From: Rodentolepis nana
Taxonomy: Eukaryota; Platyhelminthes; Cestoda; Cyclophyllidea; Hymenolepididae
Direction: 5' to 3'
Assembly (NCBI GenBank): GCA_900617975.1
Contig: UZAE01012034.1
Coordinates: 18,554-82,553, forward strand
Length of the DNA: 64,000 nt
The position numbers and the translations under genes were made by a program. Positions 50,001 through 60,709 of the stretch are shown here, one piece after another. Each line of letters begins with the position of its first letter. Within the stretch, counting starts at the first letter, position 1. The notes under the pieces are model-generated. The model had not been told where the DNA came from. It searched no databases and saw only the letters and a program-made list of their open reading frames with translations.

Positions 50001-50880
50001 AAAACTTCACCATCACGGCAACCGAAAATGGCGAAGCCCTCTTTAGTCCAGGTTAAGCTGACGGGTTTCATTCTTTTAGCATTATCTTTATAGTTTTGAT
50101 ATTCTTCATATGAATTCTTAAAGGAACCTATATTCGCCTGAATAAAACTTAAATACAGTTTCTACCTGCAACAACCTCTTTAGTTGTTGGATATATATTC
50201 GGATTTTCCTCAGGGTATATTAAATCGAGTGGGGTACCGTTATTCGGCTCTTCATAAATACCAATTTGAGCGTCAGTACGCGGTGTGGTAGTTTCACTAG
50301 GAAATTTTCAGAGAATTTTTGAAAGTACCTGCAGGTTAGATGATAATTACTCCCGTATGACTCTAGAGTCCAAACATACACGAACTCTTCGGTTGCTCCG
50401 ACAAATGTATTCGCATTTACAGCACTAAATCCGAAGATATCAGGACAAACGGAGTTCAAAAAAGATTCGATAAGTAATACGTTGTTCACAAAATCCCATA
50501 TTGTTAGTGAATTATCGGGAATCGAAGAAATACAAGCAAGAAGATTTTGATTTGAAAATTTTAAGTGATGAACCTGACTGTTTTTGATTTCTTGTAATTC
50601 ATATGTTCTTTAAGTTTACTCGAACTTACTTCCAATACTTTTGGATTTAAAACTTGGATAGTTTACAATAACTATGCTTCCGGATGAAATATCTGTTTCT
50701 GCAATAGCGAAAACGGAATAAAGGGGATGTACTGCGGAAACAGTACGGAGGGAACCTTTAAAATGGAAGGTCGAGACATTGCCATTTAATTGAGAAAATC
50801 GGAAATAGTTTCCAGATTTTAGACATAATGTGTCATTATTAATAAAATCAACGGAATAATTCGAAATTCCTTGACTCCAA
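35015..50880 (-). CDS. CFAP43: Cilia- and flagella-associated protein 43, 27 exons, first exon not located
   Basis: Exons (minus order): 50880-50630, 50590-50329, 50296-50166, 50127-49997, 49962-49438, 49393-49313, 49242-49094, 48005-47902, 47840-47700, 47619-47354, 46942-46790, 44943-44813, 44002-43720, 43680-43555, 43511-43254, 41718-41637, 41572-41481, 41437-40919, 40349-40218, 40167-39934, 39852-39683, 39387-39093, 38221-37917, 37874-37784, 37724-37644, 37598-37442, 35184-35015. Every phase closes, giving about 1,772 residues; human CFAP43 is about 1,665. The N-terminal half is WD-repeat-like (WSQGISNYSVDFINNDTL, DNSLTIWDFVNN, FVYVWTLES, GGGDGHLRLLDW). The C-terminal half is coiled coil with the family signature LDDMMGGVLEVTKEDELRKD (exon 18). 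Known of the family: part of the tether/tether-head complex holding inner-arm dynein f to the axoneme with CFAP44. A small first exon carrying the ATG should lie beyond 50881. Introns in the 5' part are as short as 32-44 bp; later ones hold transposons. CFAP44 is the only serious alternative, but the N-terminal match favours CFAP43. Confidence 0.93.
35884..36904 (+). mobile_element. Mariner transposon copy A, internally deleted (1,021 bp)
   Basis: TA target duplications at 35882-35883 and 36905-36906 flank terminal inverted repeats beginning TTAGGTGGGCAACTAAGTC. It lies in the last intron of CFAP43, opposite to that gene. Compared with copy B it lacks about 270 bp of the transposase between QNQT and DVGSHL; the junction falls in a shared GAT, so a microhomology deletion is likely. 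Confidence 0.95.
36067..36830 (+). pseudogene. Mariner transposase remnant, copy A
   Basis: The ATG at 36067 is followed by an in-frame TGA after eight codons, then YYFRKGKNASQAQKKLCAVY (helix-turn-helix region) and a second in-frame TGA after HTCIEKK. The catalytic motif normally TGDEKW reads TGGEKW, so the first catalytic Asp is lost. The HDN and SPDLAPSDY blocks are removed by the deletion. The C-terminus GICTLPEGWKKVIDKNGQYL remains and ends at TAA 36828-36830. Confidence 0.93.
40410..40703 (+). mobile_element. SINE-like element, copy 3 (in a CFAP43 intron)
   Basis: Bounded by a perfect 14-base direct repeat, ATATTTGCATATAA, at 40396-40409 and 40704-40717. Same structure as the other copies: GGGTGTGCGATAGACTTACC at the 5' end, GGGCAACGTATACTCATACG, CT-rich middle, AGTCAACTAAAGGGCCAATGA near the 3' end, TATGTATA tail. 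It lies antisense within the intron between CFAP43 exons 18 and 19. Confidence 0.9.
46358..46680 (+). mobile_element. SINE-like element, copy 4, flanked by poly-G
   Basis: Same family: TGCGCGATAGACCTACC, GGGCAACGTATACTTATA, CT-rich middle, CCAGGGCTAATGATAACTATC, ATATAAATA tail. Both flanks read ATGTCT followed within a few bases by a long G run (46321-46357 and 46681-46710), so the target duplication includes a poly-G tract and explains the paired homopolymers. It lies in the intron between CFAP43 exons 11 and 12, antisense. Confidence 0.85.
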
Positions 50881-53800
50881 CTAAAATTGATTTATATTAA
50901 AAATATGTTAGCATAGGAAGCATTGGAGGCAACAAACAAAACCCGAAATAGGACACCATCTGGCAAGAAAGTGATCAATCATCCGATGTCATATCAATAT
51001 GTGCATAAACAGAGAAACAACAGAAAATATATATAGGTAAGTATGCCACTAACTAAGACTATTCGATTAATTCTAAGGAAATACAAACTGAGAAACTATA
51101 TAAAAAATAAAATTTATTGTAATACATATTTCAAATACAGAATTCTAATTAATTATGATAATTGGTCAGTAATTATTATATTAGGTTCACGATAAGGATA
51201 CAAGTAAGAATTAATAAATTTATCGCCTATTACACACTTAGCGTCCATCTTATATATGTGCGTTCGTAAATGGACATGATTTAGGCGGTTTGAACAAATG
51301 AGGTGTAAGGAAAATCTATTTCTTTCAAAATACTTTACAGACATGAAACTGAAATAAAATTATATATTTCAATTGAAATAATTCAATTGCGCTGAAAATG
51401 CAGCTATAAACCAATACTGACTCTGAGGTTTCAGAAGAAATTTTGAATTACCTAATTTATCTATTTTACAATAAAATGTAATTCAATCAATGATTTATCA
51501 AAACATATTTCTGAGCATAAAAATTTTTAAAGTAAATTTAGGTCTGAACGGAATCTGAAAGATATTTTTGAATAACATTTTTAGATAAAATCCAGCAACA
51601 ATTAAATCTATACGCACTTCGATTAAAATGTATTTCAACCAAAAATAGTGCACAATAAAAATTGAATTAATTTTTTTCTGCTACAGTAAACGAGTAGAGA
51701 TAAGCGGCAGTGAAGATGAAATACTGTATTTGGAAGTCAACTTAAATTTATTCTGTATTTTATTTTAAATTTAATCATCACTTAATGAAAATAATTGTAT
51801 GTATTTATTCCAGTTATGTAGACCGTGACTACGTCGACTGGGTAGGAACTTAAAATGAAGTCATCCATATCACTGAATCAGCTCGGAGTGTCCTTGAAGC
51901 AATCCGATTAGCTGAAAACTAATCGATATATCCTTGAACGTTACTCAGGTCTCCTCGTCGCTATTGCCGCTTGATAAACGACATATGATCATGTATCTAT
52001 GCTCAATTAACCACAAACACTGATGCATCTTCTATGGACACTGTAGTCGAGTTAGTATTGCCAGTCAATCATTCTGATCTCCAATTTTTAACTAATGTTC
52101 TCTATCATTAGCATCCCCGTTCAAATATGGAATGTCTCGTATCTGAGCCTTGCTTTCAAGGACCCTTGAAATATTTTCAGGTATTTAGCTTACAAACCTT
52201 AAGGTCTTATAAATTGTAAAACTGCAGAATTTTCTTTTAGGGGAATATTATTTCCTTTTAGGCAGTATGTCTGTTCGTAGATTTGATCACCCGTTGGTCA
52301 GTAATAGTGGGGTTGATCGGTAGAAGTGTAGAATATCATTAATTCCATGGTGGCAATTTACTGGTCGTTTCTGTGGGTACCACAGGCTGTCCGACAGTAA
52401 GGGATATATGCGGTTTCGAAAACAAAAACATAATGCCATCAAAACTAGTAAGTGATGGTATTTTTCATATTTCGGGAAATCAACGCCTCTTCATGTGTCG
52501 TAGTAATCGTGGTAGTTGTCATTAGTGATTTAAGCGACAACTTAGGACATATTCACGGTCGCCCTATTCTAATATCACTCCACTTGGAAATATCGTTATT
52601 TTTCATCGTCATATATCATCACACACTGCCCTTAAATCTTGATCTTTAGATTTATTCGCGATAGGAGAGTGATCTTATAAGATGAAAAATGTCCTTGGGT
52701 AATCAATGGATATGGTGAACAAAACCTTGCAGAATGTAATAAACCGTTTACCTGGGTCCGTAACCATCATTTTTTGAAGATGGATACGATTGATTACCTT
52801 GTTGTAGGGGAAAGTAGAATAACATCAGATACCTTCGTATGCTTTTCTACCATCTTTAGATATTGGACATCATCAGTGGGTACGGATATGATAAGTTGGA
52901 ATCGAGTCCTTTGGGAAACCGGTTTTGAAAACTGAGAAGGAGTTACTGGATAGCATATTTCTAAACATGTAAACACATTTTGAATCCTTTCACGAGTCTT
53001 CCCTCATTTGTAGATTCTAGAGAAAGTGACTAATATGTTTCTTTGCGTCTGTAAACTATATGAGAATTTGGTCGTCGATCTAAAATAGGTTTATGGGGTC
53101 GGTACTTGAATGGATAACGTATCACTTCTTGGTGATCGTATTTTTTCGAATTTAAGTTCCACATCGCATCGGTAGGTGGAGACACTCTTCATCACTGGGG
53201 GTATTAAAAACGGAGGGGCGACGATGCGGATATAAAACCAGCGTCGACTTGCAGCCCAAATAATATATGAATTTTGAAATATTTGGCCCCATTATTATCT
53301 GCCTACACAATTGAGCTCTAATTTTGAACAAGTATTTCAGAAAAGTATGGTTTGAAATGTTATCAGAACGTAAGCATACAGGGTGCCCAAGACAAATGAA
53401 ACAGTCTCATCACGAAAAATACAAGTTGATTGGACACGCATGAAGAGTGAATAGATCTGAAAGGAACGCAATTACCAATGGAGCAATACTATTAATGACC
53501 AATAGAGTTTTGTTCGGTCACGGCCCGACTACGGATTTGGAACCCGAGCAAACTGATTTCACACTTTACCCGGGAAGGGTCGCAAAAACTGCTCTCATTA
53601 TGCCCGTTAACTGGCGTAACTGACAGCGTCTTGCCACACGACGCCAAATACACGCACGCATTGGGTGAACAAAGACATATTGAGACTGGTGTAGATATAA
53701 TCATTGTCTGGCAACAAGTCATGACTTTCCACCGAGGTGTGATTAGGGGCTGAGTCCTGTTGCCTTCATACATATGCACTATTATTTGCTATTTTTATGG

Positions 53801-54282
53801 GTCATATAGGGCCTTACTGTTACATTAATCGGTATTCATAAGACAATTCACCCTACGCGCCACTTTGAAATGTTGATGGAGCTTATACAACAGTCTTAGA
53901 GGTGAAGGACACCCATTGGCATACCATTACAGGTCGGAAAAATTTAGTTTCGGTGACAAGGAGAGTGAACCTCTCTCTCTCTCTCTCTCAATACCAGCTA
54001 TCCCATATTCCGTGCGATATGCTTCTGATTTTGGTAATAGGTTTTCTTATTGCGAAAGAACTAGGTTGTTCGTGTCTCAGCTTGATGTTTCACATTGTTC
54101 GGATGTTTTTCGAGATACTTTTCTACGAGAACTTTTCGCCTCAACACTTGCATACATATATATTTTTTCTCATCTATTTTGTTTATGAGAGTTGAATTAT
54201 ATCAATGATCAATTTATTTCTATAGCTAATTAGCCAACTTCCTAAAGGAACTATTTTGCATACAATTCTTTTGCTTATGAAA
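50881..54282. other. Region upstream of the located CFAP43 exons; missing first exon expected
   Basis: The acceptor CAATTTTAG abuts 50880 and the preceding exon must end with two bases of a split codon; I could not pick it out. The sequence is AT-rich to about 51800. The minus frame 53779-53492 is open but matches nothing I know. A (CT)n tract lies at 53971-53989. Confidence 0.4.
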
Positions 54283-55248
54283 TCACAAAATAAATATAGT
54301 TAACTTCGATTTATTTTTATTTGAAATATTTTTCAAAGTAGTGAAGACATTTTTGGAACTTTTTCTCTTCGTTATAAGTAAGTTGCTAAAACCAGGGAAA
54401 GTTTTATAAACTTATATATACAGAAAATGAAATAAATTTAAAAAATTCGTTCACCTTGTCATTGTTCGAATAAGTAGTTCTCTCGCAAGATACAGAGCGG
54501 ACAGTATTCGGTTTTAAATAAATATTTCTTTGCAAGTCAATTTTTTTCATACTCGGAGGCAAGTCATAGGTACCAACACTAAAATTCAAGTGATAATTAT
54601 TCTAAACGCCGCGTGACGCCGTAAAAAACTATTCATAATCCATTTTAATAGTCAAATTATACCATTTTATCGAATCGTTTTTGCGTTAACTATTAAATAA
54701 AAGGTGATAATTATAATGATTGCACAAGATTAACCCATTAAATCCAAGTACAAGATTTCATCCAAAATGGTAATTATTCGTATGGTGCTTTGGTTACTAA
54801 CCTCGGTGAATCTTTGCCTTGAATATTATAAGGGAGAGTTCGGGGACATTTTATATTAAATGGATAACGGTTTTGCTTGACAATTCCATTTGAACTACTG
54901 TCGATTTGGTAGCTGGCTGGACCAGGAGTATTATTCTAAAAGTAAACGAAAAGCGAAAATTCGATATATTTTACAACTACCAATTTGTAAAAATCTCGTT
55001 TCGTTGTTGACCAGCCCGTCTTCTTATTGCAACTTGACCGTAAGTCGAAATCGATGCTTTTATACTAAGAAAATAAAGCAATTAAAACATTAATACATCA
55101 TTTGTGTAGGTTCCAGGACCTAGGTTCGGATTTGCACTAGAACGGTGTTGAGTAATTCCAAATCGACTCGGAACAGTTTGTTCGAAGAATGTCTTACGTT
55201 CAGCACAAGAACCGAAGTTGAAGATGCTTTTATTTTGGCTGAAAATAG
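54283..55248 (-). CDS. Sperm-tail PG-rich (SHIPPO) repeat protein, partial gene
   Basis: Exons (minus order): 55248-55097, 54935-54802, 54578-54455 and a tentative last exon 54384-54283 ending in TGA; phases agree. Repeat motifs: NLGPGTYTND (exon 1 shown), NNTPGPASYQID (exon 2), SVGTYDLPPS across the exon 2/3 join, each of the PGPGxY type and each followed by a basic stretch such as RYPFNIKCPR. Known of the family: such proteins bind microtubules in sperm tails and cilia. The 5' exon(s) with the start codon were not found; the first donor (GTATTA at 55096) is weak. Which member of the STPG/ODF3/LEXM-like group this is cannot be decided. It sits on the same strand as CFAP43, directly upstream of it. 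Confidence 0.65.
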
Positions 55249-56062
55249 CTGTATGAAAAGATGTCGGTTAGTTTCCGATATATCAGCAATTTTTTTCAGT
55301 TATTTTTTGTGAAGGGTGACTATTCAATTATAATATTTCATTGATGCACTGTTGAAGAAGTGAATAAATGCACAGATTAAAAAAACGGCAAAAATTGATA
55401 CAAAATTTCTTATTCATATCAAGCTTTAATCAGCATAGAGTTAAATACTCTGCTGTTCCTGAGGAATTCACAATCACCAAAATTTGCTCAAACGTTTAGA
55501 AACATTTCGTTTATTTAATTACATGAAACTTTCTTCAAGATTTCGTCCTCGCTCTCATCAAGCATTTTTTAATCTTGAAGAGAGCGGTATTTGAATCCAA
55601 GCCTTCATAAGGTCAATTATCGTATAAATGATAAAATTTTCATCATGAAAAATAATGCAACATAATGTCAGAATTTGTAATAATTTTATGAGATATTTGT
55701 TAGTCGAACCATGTTTTATTGCCTATTAACTTTCTCAACTTTTATGGCAACTATTTTTTGCATTAAAAGCTTTCTGTGTTAAGGGATTTTCCGTTGATGT
55801 AGCACTTAAAAACTATACATTTATTTATTATTCGAAAAATCTCTCTTATCTATCATTTTTTGGGTGTCCTTGACGTTGGTTAGCCTTTCTCTAGCTTCGA
55901 CTGCTGTACGTGATTGCAGTTTGTCCTTTTTATATGTTTAAGTATCTTTGCTTTCGAAATGAATCTGCAAAATATTAATTGATTCTTCGCTCAGATATTA
56001 ATTCCTTAATTACATTTCTTTAGATTATTTCCATAGAAATGGGACACTAATAATTTCTGAAT
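55249..56062. other. Divergent intergenic region between the PG-rich gene and the SDR gene
   Basis: About 800 bp that must hold the missing 5' exon(s) of the minus-strand gene and the promoter of the plus-strand SDR gene. No clear TATA box. Confidence 0.35.
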
Positions 56063-57124
56063 ATGGTCAACTGGTTCGTACTAACATTTGGGATATCAAC
56101 TGTTTCTGCCGTTGTTTCTTTAATTATGCTACGGCGTATATTAAGACAAACGACTCTCTTCTGTGACTGTTTTTCTCCCCATCGTTCCCGTCGTGCTGTT
56201 ATCACGGGAGCAACATCTGGGATTGGTCTAGCCGCAGCACATGAGCTTTCACGTCGAGGATGGAATCTTATTCTCGCTTGTCGAAACCTTGAAGCTGGAT
56301 TGGCCGTCCAAAAATCCCTTTTAGAGCTTTATAAACCCCCCTCCATCGAAGTTCATCATCTGGATCTCGCTGATCTCTCCTCTATAACTCAATTTGCTGG
56401 AAAGTTATCTCCAATTGAGTCCATTGATGTATTGATTAATAACGCTGGAATAATGTCAGGTAGTCGCGTTGTCGTTCCTAGTCTTCAAGTTGACACTAAT
56501 ATGCTTGTCAACTTTATTGGCCAATTCTGCCTCTTTCAAGAACTTCTCCCCTTCCTTAAAAGTAGCCCTGAGCAACCTTCTTCCTTGCCTCGGGTCATTT
56601 TTGTTAGTTCAGCTCTTGGTGCCCGTGGAACAATACATACTTTCAATTCAAATCCCTTTCTGAAATGTCTTCCCCAGGAATCCTGGAATGCTCAAGCATC
56701 GTATGCAAACTCGAAACAAGCTCTCAATCTCTGTGCTCAAGAAATTGCAAGACGTTTTGGAGAGGGATCTAGCCGTTCTCTGAATGTCTACACAGTGATC
56801 ACTGGTGGAATGGTTAATACTAATCTCAATCGGGATATTCTAATGGATTTACCATCTCCGGCTAGATGGTTTCTTCGGCGTCTTTCTGGACTTGTGCTTA
56901 AGACGCCTAAAGAGGGCTGTCAAAGTATAATCCACTGTGCCATTAGCGAAAATGTTTACGGAGCTCATTTGTTGGATGAAAGTGAAATGGATTTGAATCA
57001 AGGTAGTGGTCGTCTCTATCGAAACTGTTGTCCTGTTGAATGGCCGGACTCCTCTCAATCTGTTAAACTTGCCGCATCGATTTATTCAGAGGTGGATTCT
57101 ATTTATCGTAAATACAGAAAATAG
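56063..57124 (+). CDS. Short-chain dehydrogenase/reductase, retinol-dehydrogenase-like, membrane anchored
   Basis: An intronless 353-codon frame. An N-terminal hydrophobic segment (about residues 4-22) is probably a membrane anchor. The NAD(P)-binding motif TGATSGIG is at 48-55, NNAG at 126-129, the catalytic Ser in VSSALG (about 182-183), and YANSK with Tyr214 and Lys218, the classical SDR active site. HLDLADLSS (about 99-107) and ACRN (about 72-75) match the RDH11-14/DHRS13/WWOX-type group, which generally uses NADP(H) on retinoids or lipid aldehydes; the substrate here is unknown. The start is the first ATG (AATATGG). Lack of introns is unusual beside its neighbours and could mean a retrocopied but intact gene. 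Confidence 0.93.
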   Translation: MVNWFVLTFGISTVSAVVSLIMLRRILRQTTLFCDCFSPHRSRRAVITGATSGIGLAAAHELSRRGWNLILACRNLEAGLAVQKSLLELYKPPSIEVHHLDLADLSSITQFAGKLSPIESIDVLINNAGIMSGSRVVVPSLQVDTNMLVNFIGQFCLFQELLPFLKSSPEQPSSLPRVIFVSSALGARGTIHTFNSNPFLKCLPQESWNAQASYANSKQALNLCAQEIARRFGEGSSRSLNVYTVITGGMVNTNLNRDILMDLPSPARWFLRRLSGLVLKTPKEGCQSIIHCAISENVYGAHLLDESEMDLNQGSGRLYRNCCPVEWPDSSQSVKLAASIYSEVDSIYRKYRK

Positions 57125-57227
57125 TCATATTTTTTATTAGATTGATTTTAGAGTGAGGAGATATTTGTACTAGTTATGTATTGCTTTTCATCTAAGAACT
57201 TAATTTTTTCTCTTTATCTAACGTCGA

Positions 57228-57233
57228 AATAAA
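57228..57233 (+). promoter_or_regulatory. Probable poly(A) signal of the SDR gene
   Basis: AATAAA about 100 bp after the stop codon. Confidence 0.5.
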
Positions 57234-57440
57234 TTTGTTGAATTGTTTATTAGAAACTATCGACTAAGGAAATAAGGTGTTAGAGTTCTATGTTTAACTC
57301 CCGAATCGATTTGTTAGTGTTTTCCAACACTGCTTATTCACTGATATAATTTGAACTCGCACAGACGGAATAGTATCGTTTAATCACCCTGGGAGGATTA
57401 AGATAAGCAGAACAATAAGGACTGATTAATTCATTAAATA

Positions 57441-58030
57441 CTGGGTGTCCCAAAAATGCATACACACTTAAAATAGTTGTAAACATAGTGTCTACTATTA
57501 TTTCAGTTCAAATGTGAAGCAAATATTTAGAAGCAACATATTATTTTTTTGTTTTTAATGACAATGATTCAGACCGAAGAGTACAGTATCGCGAGTTGTG
57601 TTTGGAAGAATGTGTGCGAAAAGTAGAATTTTTAAGGAAGATTCTGTAGAGTGATGAGGCCACATTAACCGCCATGATTGCACCTGATACTCCATACGCT
57701 TCTGTCGACCGTCATGTAAATTTACCTTAAATTACAGTGTGGTGCGGTTTAACATCAGGAGGATTATTTGGACCATTCTTTTTAAACGCTACTCTAACAG
57801 GTCCCATTTACTTGAACATTCTACAGCAGTCTGACATGCCAGGCCTCAGAGAAGACTTTGAAGATGAAGAGTTTTATTTTCAGCAATATGGGGCACCCCC
57901 ACCTCACCATCGCGGTTTTGTTGAATATCCTCCTCGTTCACCAGACCTCATACCACTAGATTTTTCTTATGGGGCTACTTAAAACACCAAGTCTACGCTA
58001 CGAAACCTACAACATTTATTGTAAAAGAGA
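57441..58030 (+). pseudogene. Relic of a Tc1/mariner-superfamily transposase
   Basis: A left-end-like GGGTGTCCCAAAAATGC at about 57443 is followed by transposase remains: SDEATLTAMI (first catalytic Asp kept) after a TAG stop, another stop before [30 protein letters not shown], and [11 protein letters not shown], where related elements have QQDGAPPH (catalytic Asp changed to Tyr). Then comes [14 protein letters not shown] one-base deletion in the T run of [15 protein letters not shown] breaks the frame at about 57961-57966. The right end was not found. This is a different family from the mariner copies A-C. Confidence 0.7.
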
Positions 58031-58775
58031 AGCCTTTGAGCATGAATGTGTCCAATTCCCAAGGGAATTATTATATAATGTGCGCGTTTCCATTATTTGA
58101 CGTTGTCATCAGTGTCTGGTTCAAAATGGACTTCAGTTAGAGAACAAGAAGTGAAAACCAATAAAATGTTACGATAGTTGATCTAAATACGATCTTGCTT
58201 TATGAATAATCGAAATTTTTGTGTGAATAAAAATTGTCTAAATGTGGACTAGCTGACTTAAATCAAATAGATGCCAACCGCGGTCTATCCTATCCTTAAT
58301 TGAGATGCTTTATCTATCATGCTATGTCACGAATCACGAATTCAATTTACTTTTGACGTCGTCCTTACTCGGGGCTTGTCTTTCTATCTTCTTTCTTTTC
58401 TCCCAAATAACTTGTGTAGATTCATTCTTGTACACATTAATATTCCTTCTTATAAATTTACTGATGGCATCTCAACAAAGGAGATCGCAGAAGTCATTCA
58501 ACTAATCCATGGGGATTTGAAATGGAGCAGATTGTGGAAAGACCCGTAGGAAACAAGGCGGTATAATTTTATTTGATTGTTAAACACCCATCATTTTTTA
58601 TCCACTTCTGAAATCAGCCATCAACAGGGCCAGAAGGTTATCAGTTTGTGGTTTGTCTGCACTTGGGTGATGGTCTGTTTGCCGTGCCTTCATACGCACG
58701 CATTTGCGAAAAACTGATGACAGATATCATCTAGGCGCATGATTTCGTGTTTTCTCATACTGTTAGTTGGCATTC
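58031..58775. other. Spacer between two transposon remnants
   Basis: Short frames at 58305-58549 (+) show no recognisable domain. Nothing else seen. Confidence 0.4.
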
Positions 58776-58777
58776 TA

Positions 58778-60065
58778 TTAGGTTGGCAATAAGTCATTGC
58801 CGATTTCAAATAAGAAGGCAAATTCGGAATTTTTGCTTAAAAATATAACTTTATTCAATTAGATATTGGCCGTTCTTGTCGATGACCTTTTTCCATCCTT
58901 CTGGCAGAGTACAAATTCCCCGTTCGTAAAATGTCTGGTCTTTGCTATTAAAAAACTGAATTAGGTGTGATCCGACATCATCCGCGTTGTTAAAAATTTG
59001 AACATTTAAAGAGTTTTGCATGGAACGAAACAAATGGTAATCCGAAGGCGCAAGGTCAGGGCTATATGGTGGGTGCGACAAAACATCCCAACCCAGTTCC
59101 AATAATTTTGGCCGAGTAACCAAAGATGTGTGGGGCCTTGGGTTATCATGATGGAAAACAACACCCTTCCGATTTGATAATGTCGGCCGCTTATCTTCAA
59201 TTGCATCCTTCAGTTTTTCGAGTTCTTCAACATACACATTTGAATTTATCGTTTGGTTCTGCGGCATGAGTTCAAAATACAAAATTCCTTTGTGATCCCA
59301 CCACACTGAAAGCATAATCTTTTTTTGGTGAATCTCTGCTTTTGATACTGTTTGGGCTGGTTGATCTTGCTTCACCCATGATCTCTTGCGAGTAACATTG
59401 TTATAAACTATCCACTTTTCGCCGCCAGTAACTAGGTTCTTCAGAAATGGATCATTCTCATTGCGTTTCAGTAGCGGCGAATCACAGATGCTAATCCGTT
59501 GCGTCAAATGAATTTCCTTTAACTGGTGAGGGATCCATAAATCAAGTTTCTTGACATAACCAAGGGTTTTTCATTTTTTTTCAATGCATGTATGCGACAC
59601 ATTGAGCTTCTCTGCAATATCTCGTGTTGTGCTGTGACGATTTGAATCGATAATGGCCTTGATATGGGTTTCATCCACTTCGACTGGGCGGCCAGATCGT
59701 TGTGAATTTTTCAGTGAAAAATCACCGGAACGAAATCTTTCAAACCAATTTCGACACTGCCTTTCTTTTAAGGCTTCATCTCCATATACGGCACATAACT
59801 TCTTTTGTGCTTGCGATGCGTTCTTGCCTTTTCGGAAGTAATACAATAAAATGTGTCAGAAGTGCACGTCCTGTTCTTTCATTTTTAAATTGGGATAAAA
59901 ACAAAACTAAAGAAGTAAACAAAAAAATTTTTTTACTAATTAACCTAGAAGCCCATACAGTAAGAAAAAAATATGGGTTAGATGCTCTGGCCACGTTAAC
60001 AAAACAAAAGAAAGTATAGAGTGAATCTGTCAGTAAAAACGCCAATGACTTAGTTGCCAACCCAA
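58778..60065 (-). mobile_element. Mariner transposon copy B, full length (1,288 bp)
   Basis: TA duplications at 58776-58777 and 60066-60067. The inverted ends begin TTAGGTTGGCAATAAGTC (left) and TTGGGTTGGCAACTAAGTC (right, complement). It is near-identical to copy A where they overlap, except that it keeps the central transposase region. Confidence 0.95.
58851..59882 (-). pseudogene. Mariner transposase, copy B, inactivated
   Basis: One frame from ATG 59882 to TAA 58851, interrupted by the same two TGA codons as copy A (after codon 8 and after HTCIEKK). The helix-turn-helix region and VEVDETHIKAII linker are present. TGGEKW replaces TGDEKW, so the first Asp of the DD34D triad is missing, while VVFHHDNPRPHTS and PPYSPDLAPSDYHLF keep the other two. 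The family resembles insect-type mariners with the RISICDS..KRNE motif. It cannot make a working enzyme. Confidence 0.93.
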
Positions 60066-60067
60066 TA

Positions 60068-60705
60068 GTTAGTGCTCATCATAAATGCTTATCGTATTCT
60101 CTTTTAATTATGCATTTTGTGAAAATTCTATTCATGCTCAGGAAGCCACGTTTCTCCACAAACGGCAGGCATTTTAAATCGGAGTCTGAATTTGGGAGGA
60201 AAGACGTGCCATAAAGTTTATTCAATGCGTTTTGCAATACTAACTTGCAGAATTTGAAAGGAAAGCAAAAGAATTTTGTGAAATTTTAATCATGCATTAC
60301 AATAAAGAAGGAAACTACAGTACTTAAAATAGTAGCTTCATAAAAAACAAAGAAATTAATTTATAGTTTGCTATGAAAATCGTAGCCATGGCATTAAGAA
60401 TGAGCTATATAAATTCAAGAATAGAAAAAACGGAATTGAAATTTCTAACAGACATCTTAAAATAAACATCCATACTAAATAAAGAATAGATAAATTAATC
60501 TCCAAGTTGAAAGAGTTAAAAAGAAGGTGCTGTGCTCGATTAATTTTGCACAAAAAAGGGAAAAATATTGCCAAATTCAAGCGCCTTCCTTTGCTTTGAA
60601 TGGAAGATTTGGAGGCAAAGCTATTCAAAAACTTGGAAATTTTATTCTTCTGGTCTATTGAGAAATCAGAGCCACCTTCCTAGTCAGTACAAGTCGAAAT
60701 TGATA
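60068..60705. other. Spacer, nothing recognised
   Basis: AT-rich DNA between mariner copy B and the second solo LTR. The minus frame 60628-60371 has no identifiable motif. Confidence 0.4.
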
Positions 60706-60709
60706 GACA

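Noticed and set aside
51153..51344. Minus ATG at 51344 as the first exon of CFAP43
   Set aside because: The nearest donor (after ATG TCT) gives phase 0, but the acceptor at 50880 needs two bases carried over.
53380..53500. GGGTGCCCAAGACAAATG as a second end of the Tc1/mariner relic family
   Set aside because: Only about ten bases match the left end at 57443; no partner end or transposase remains nearby.
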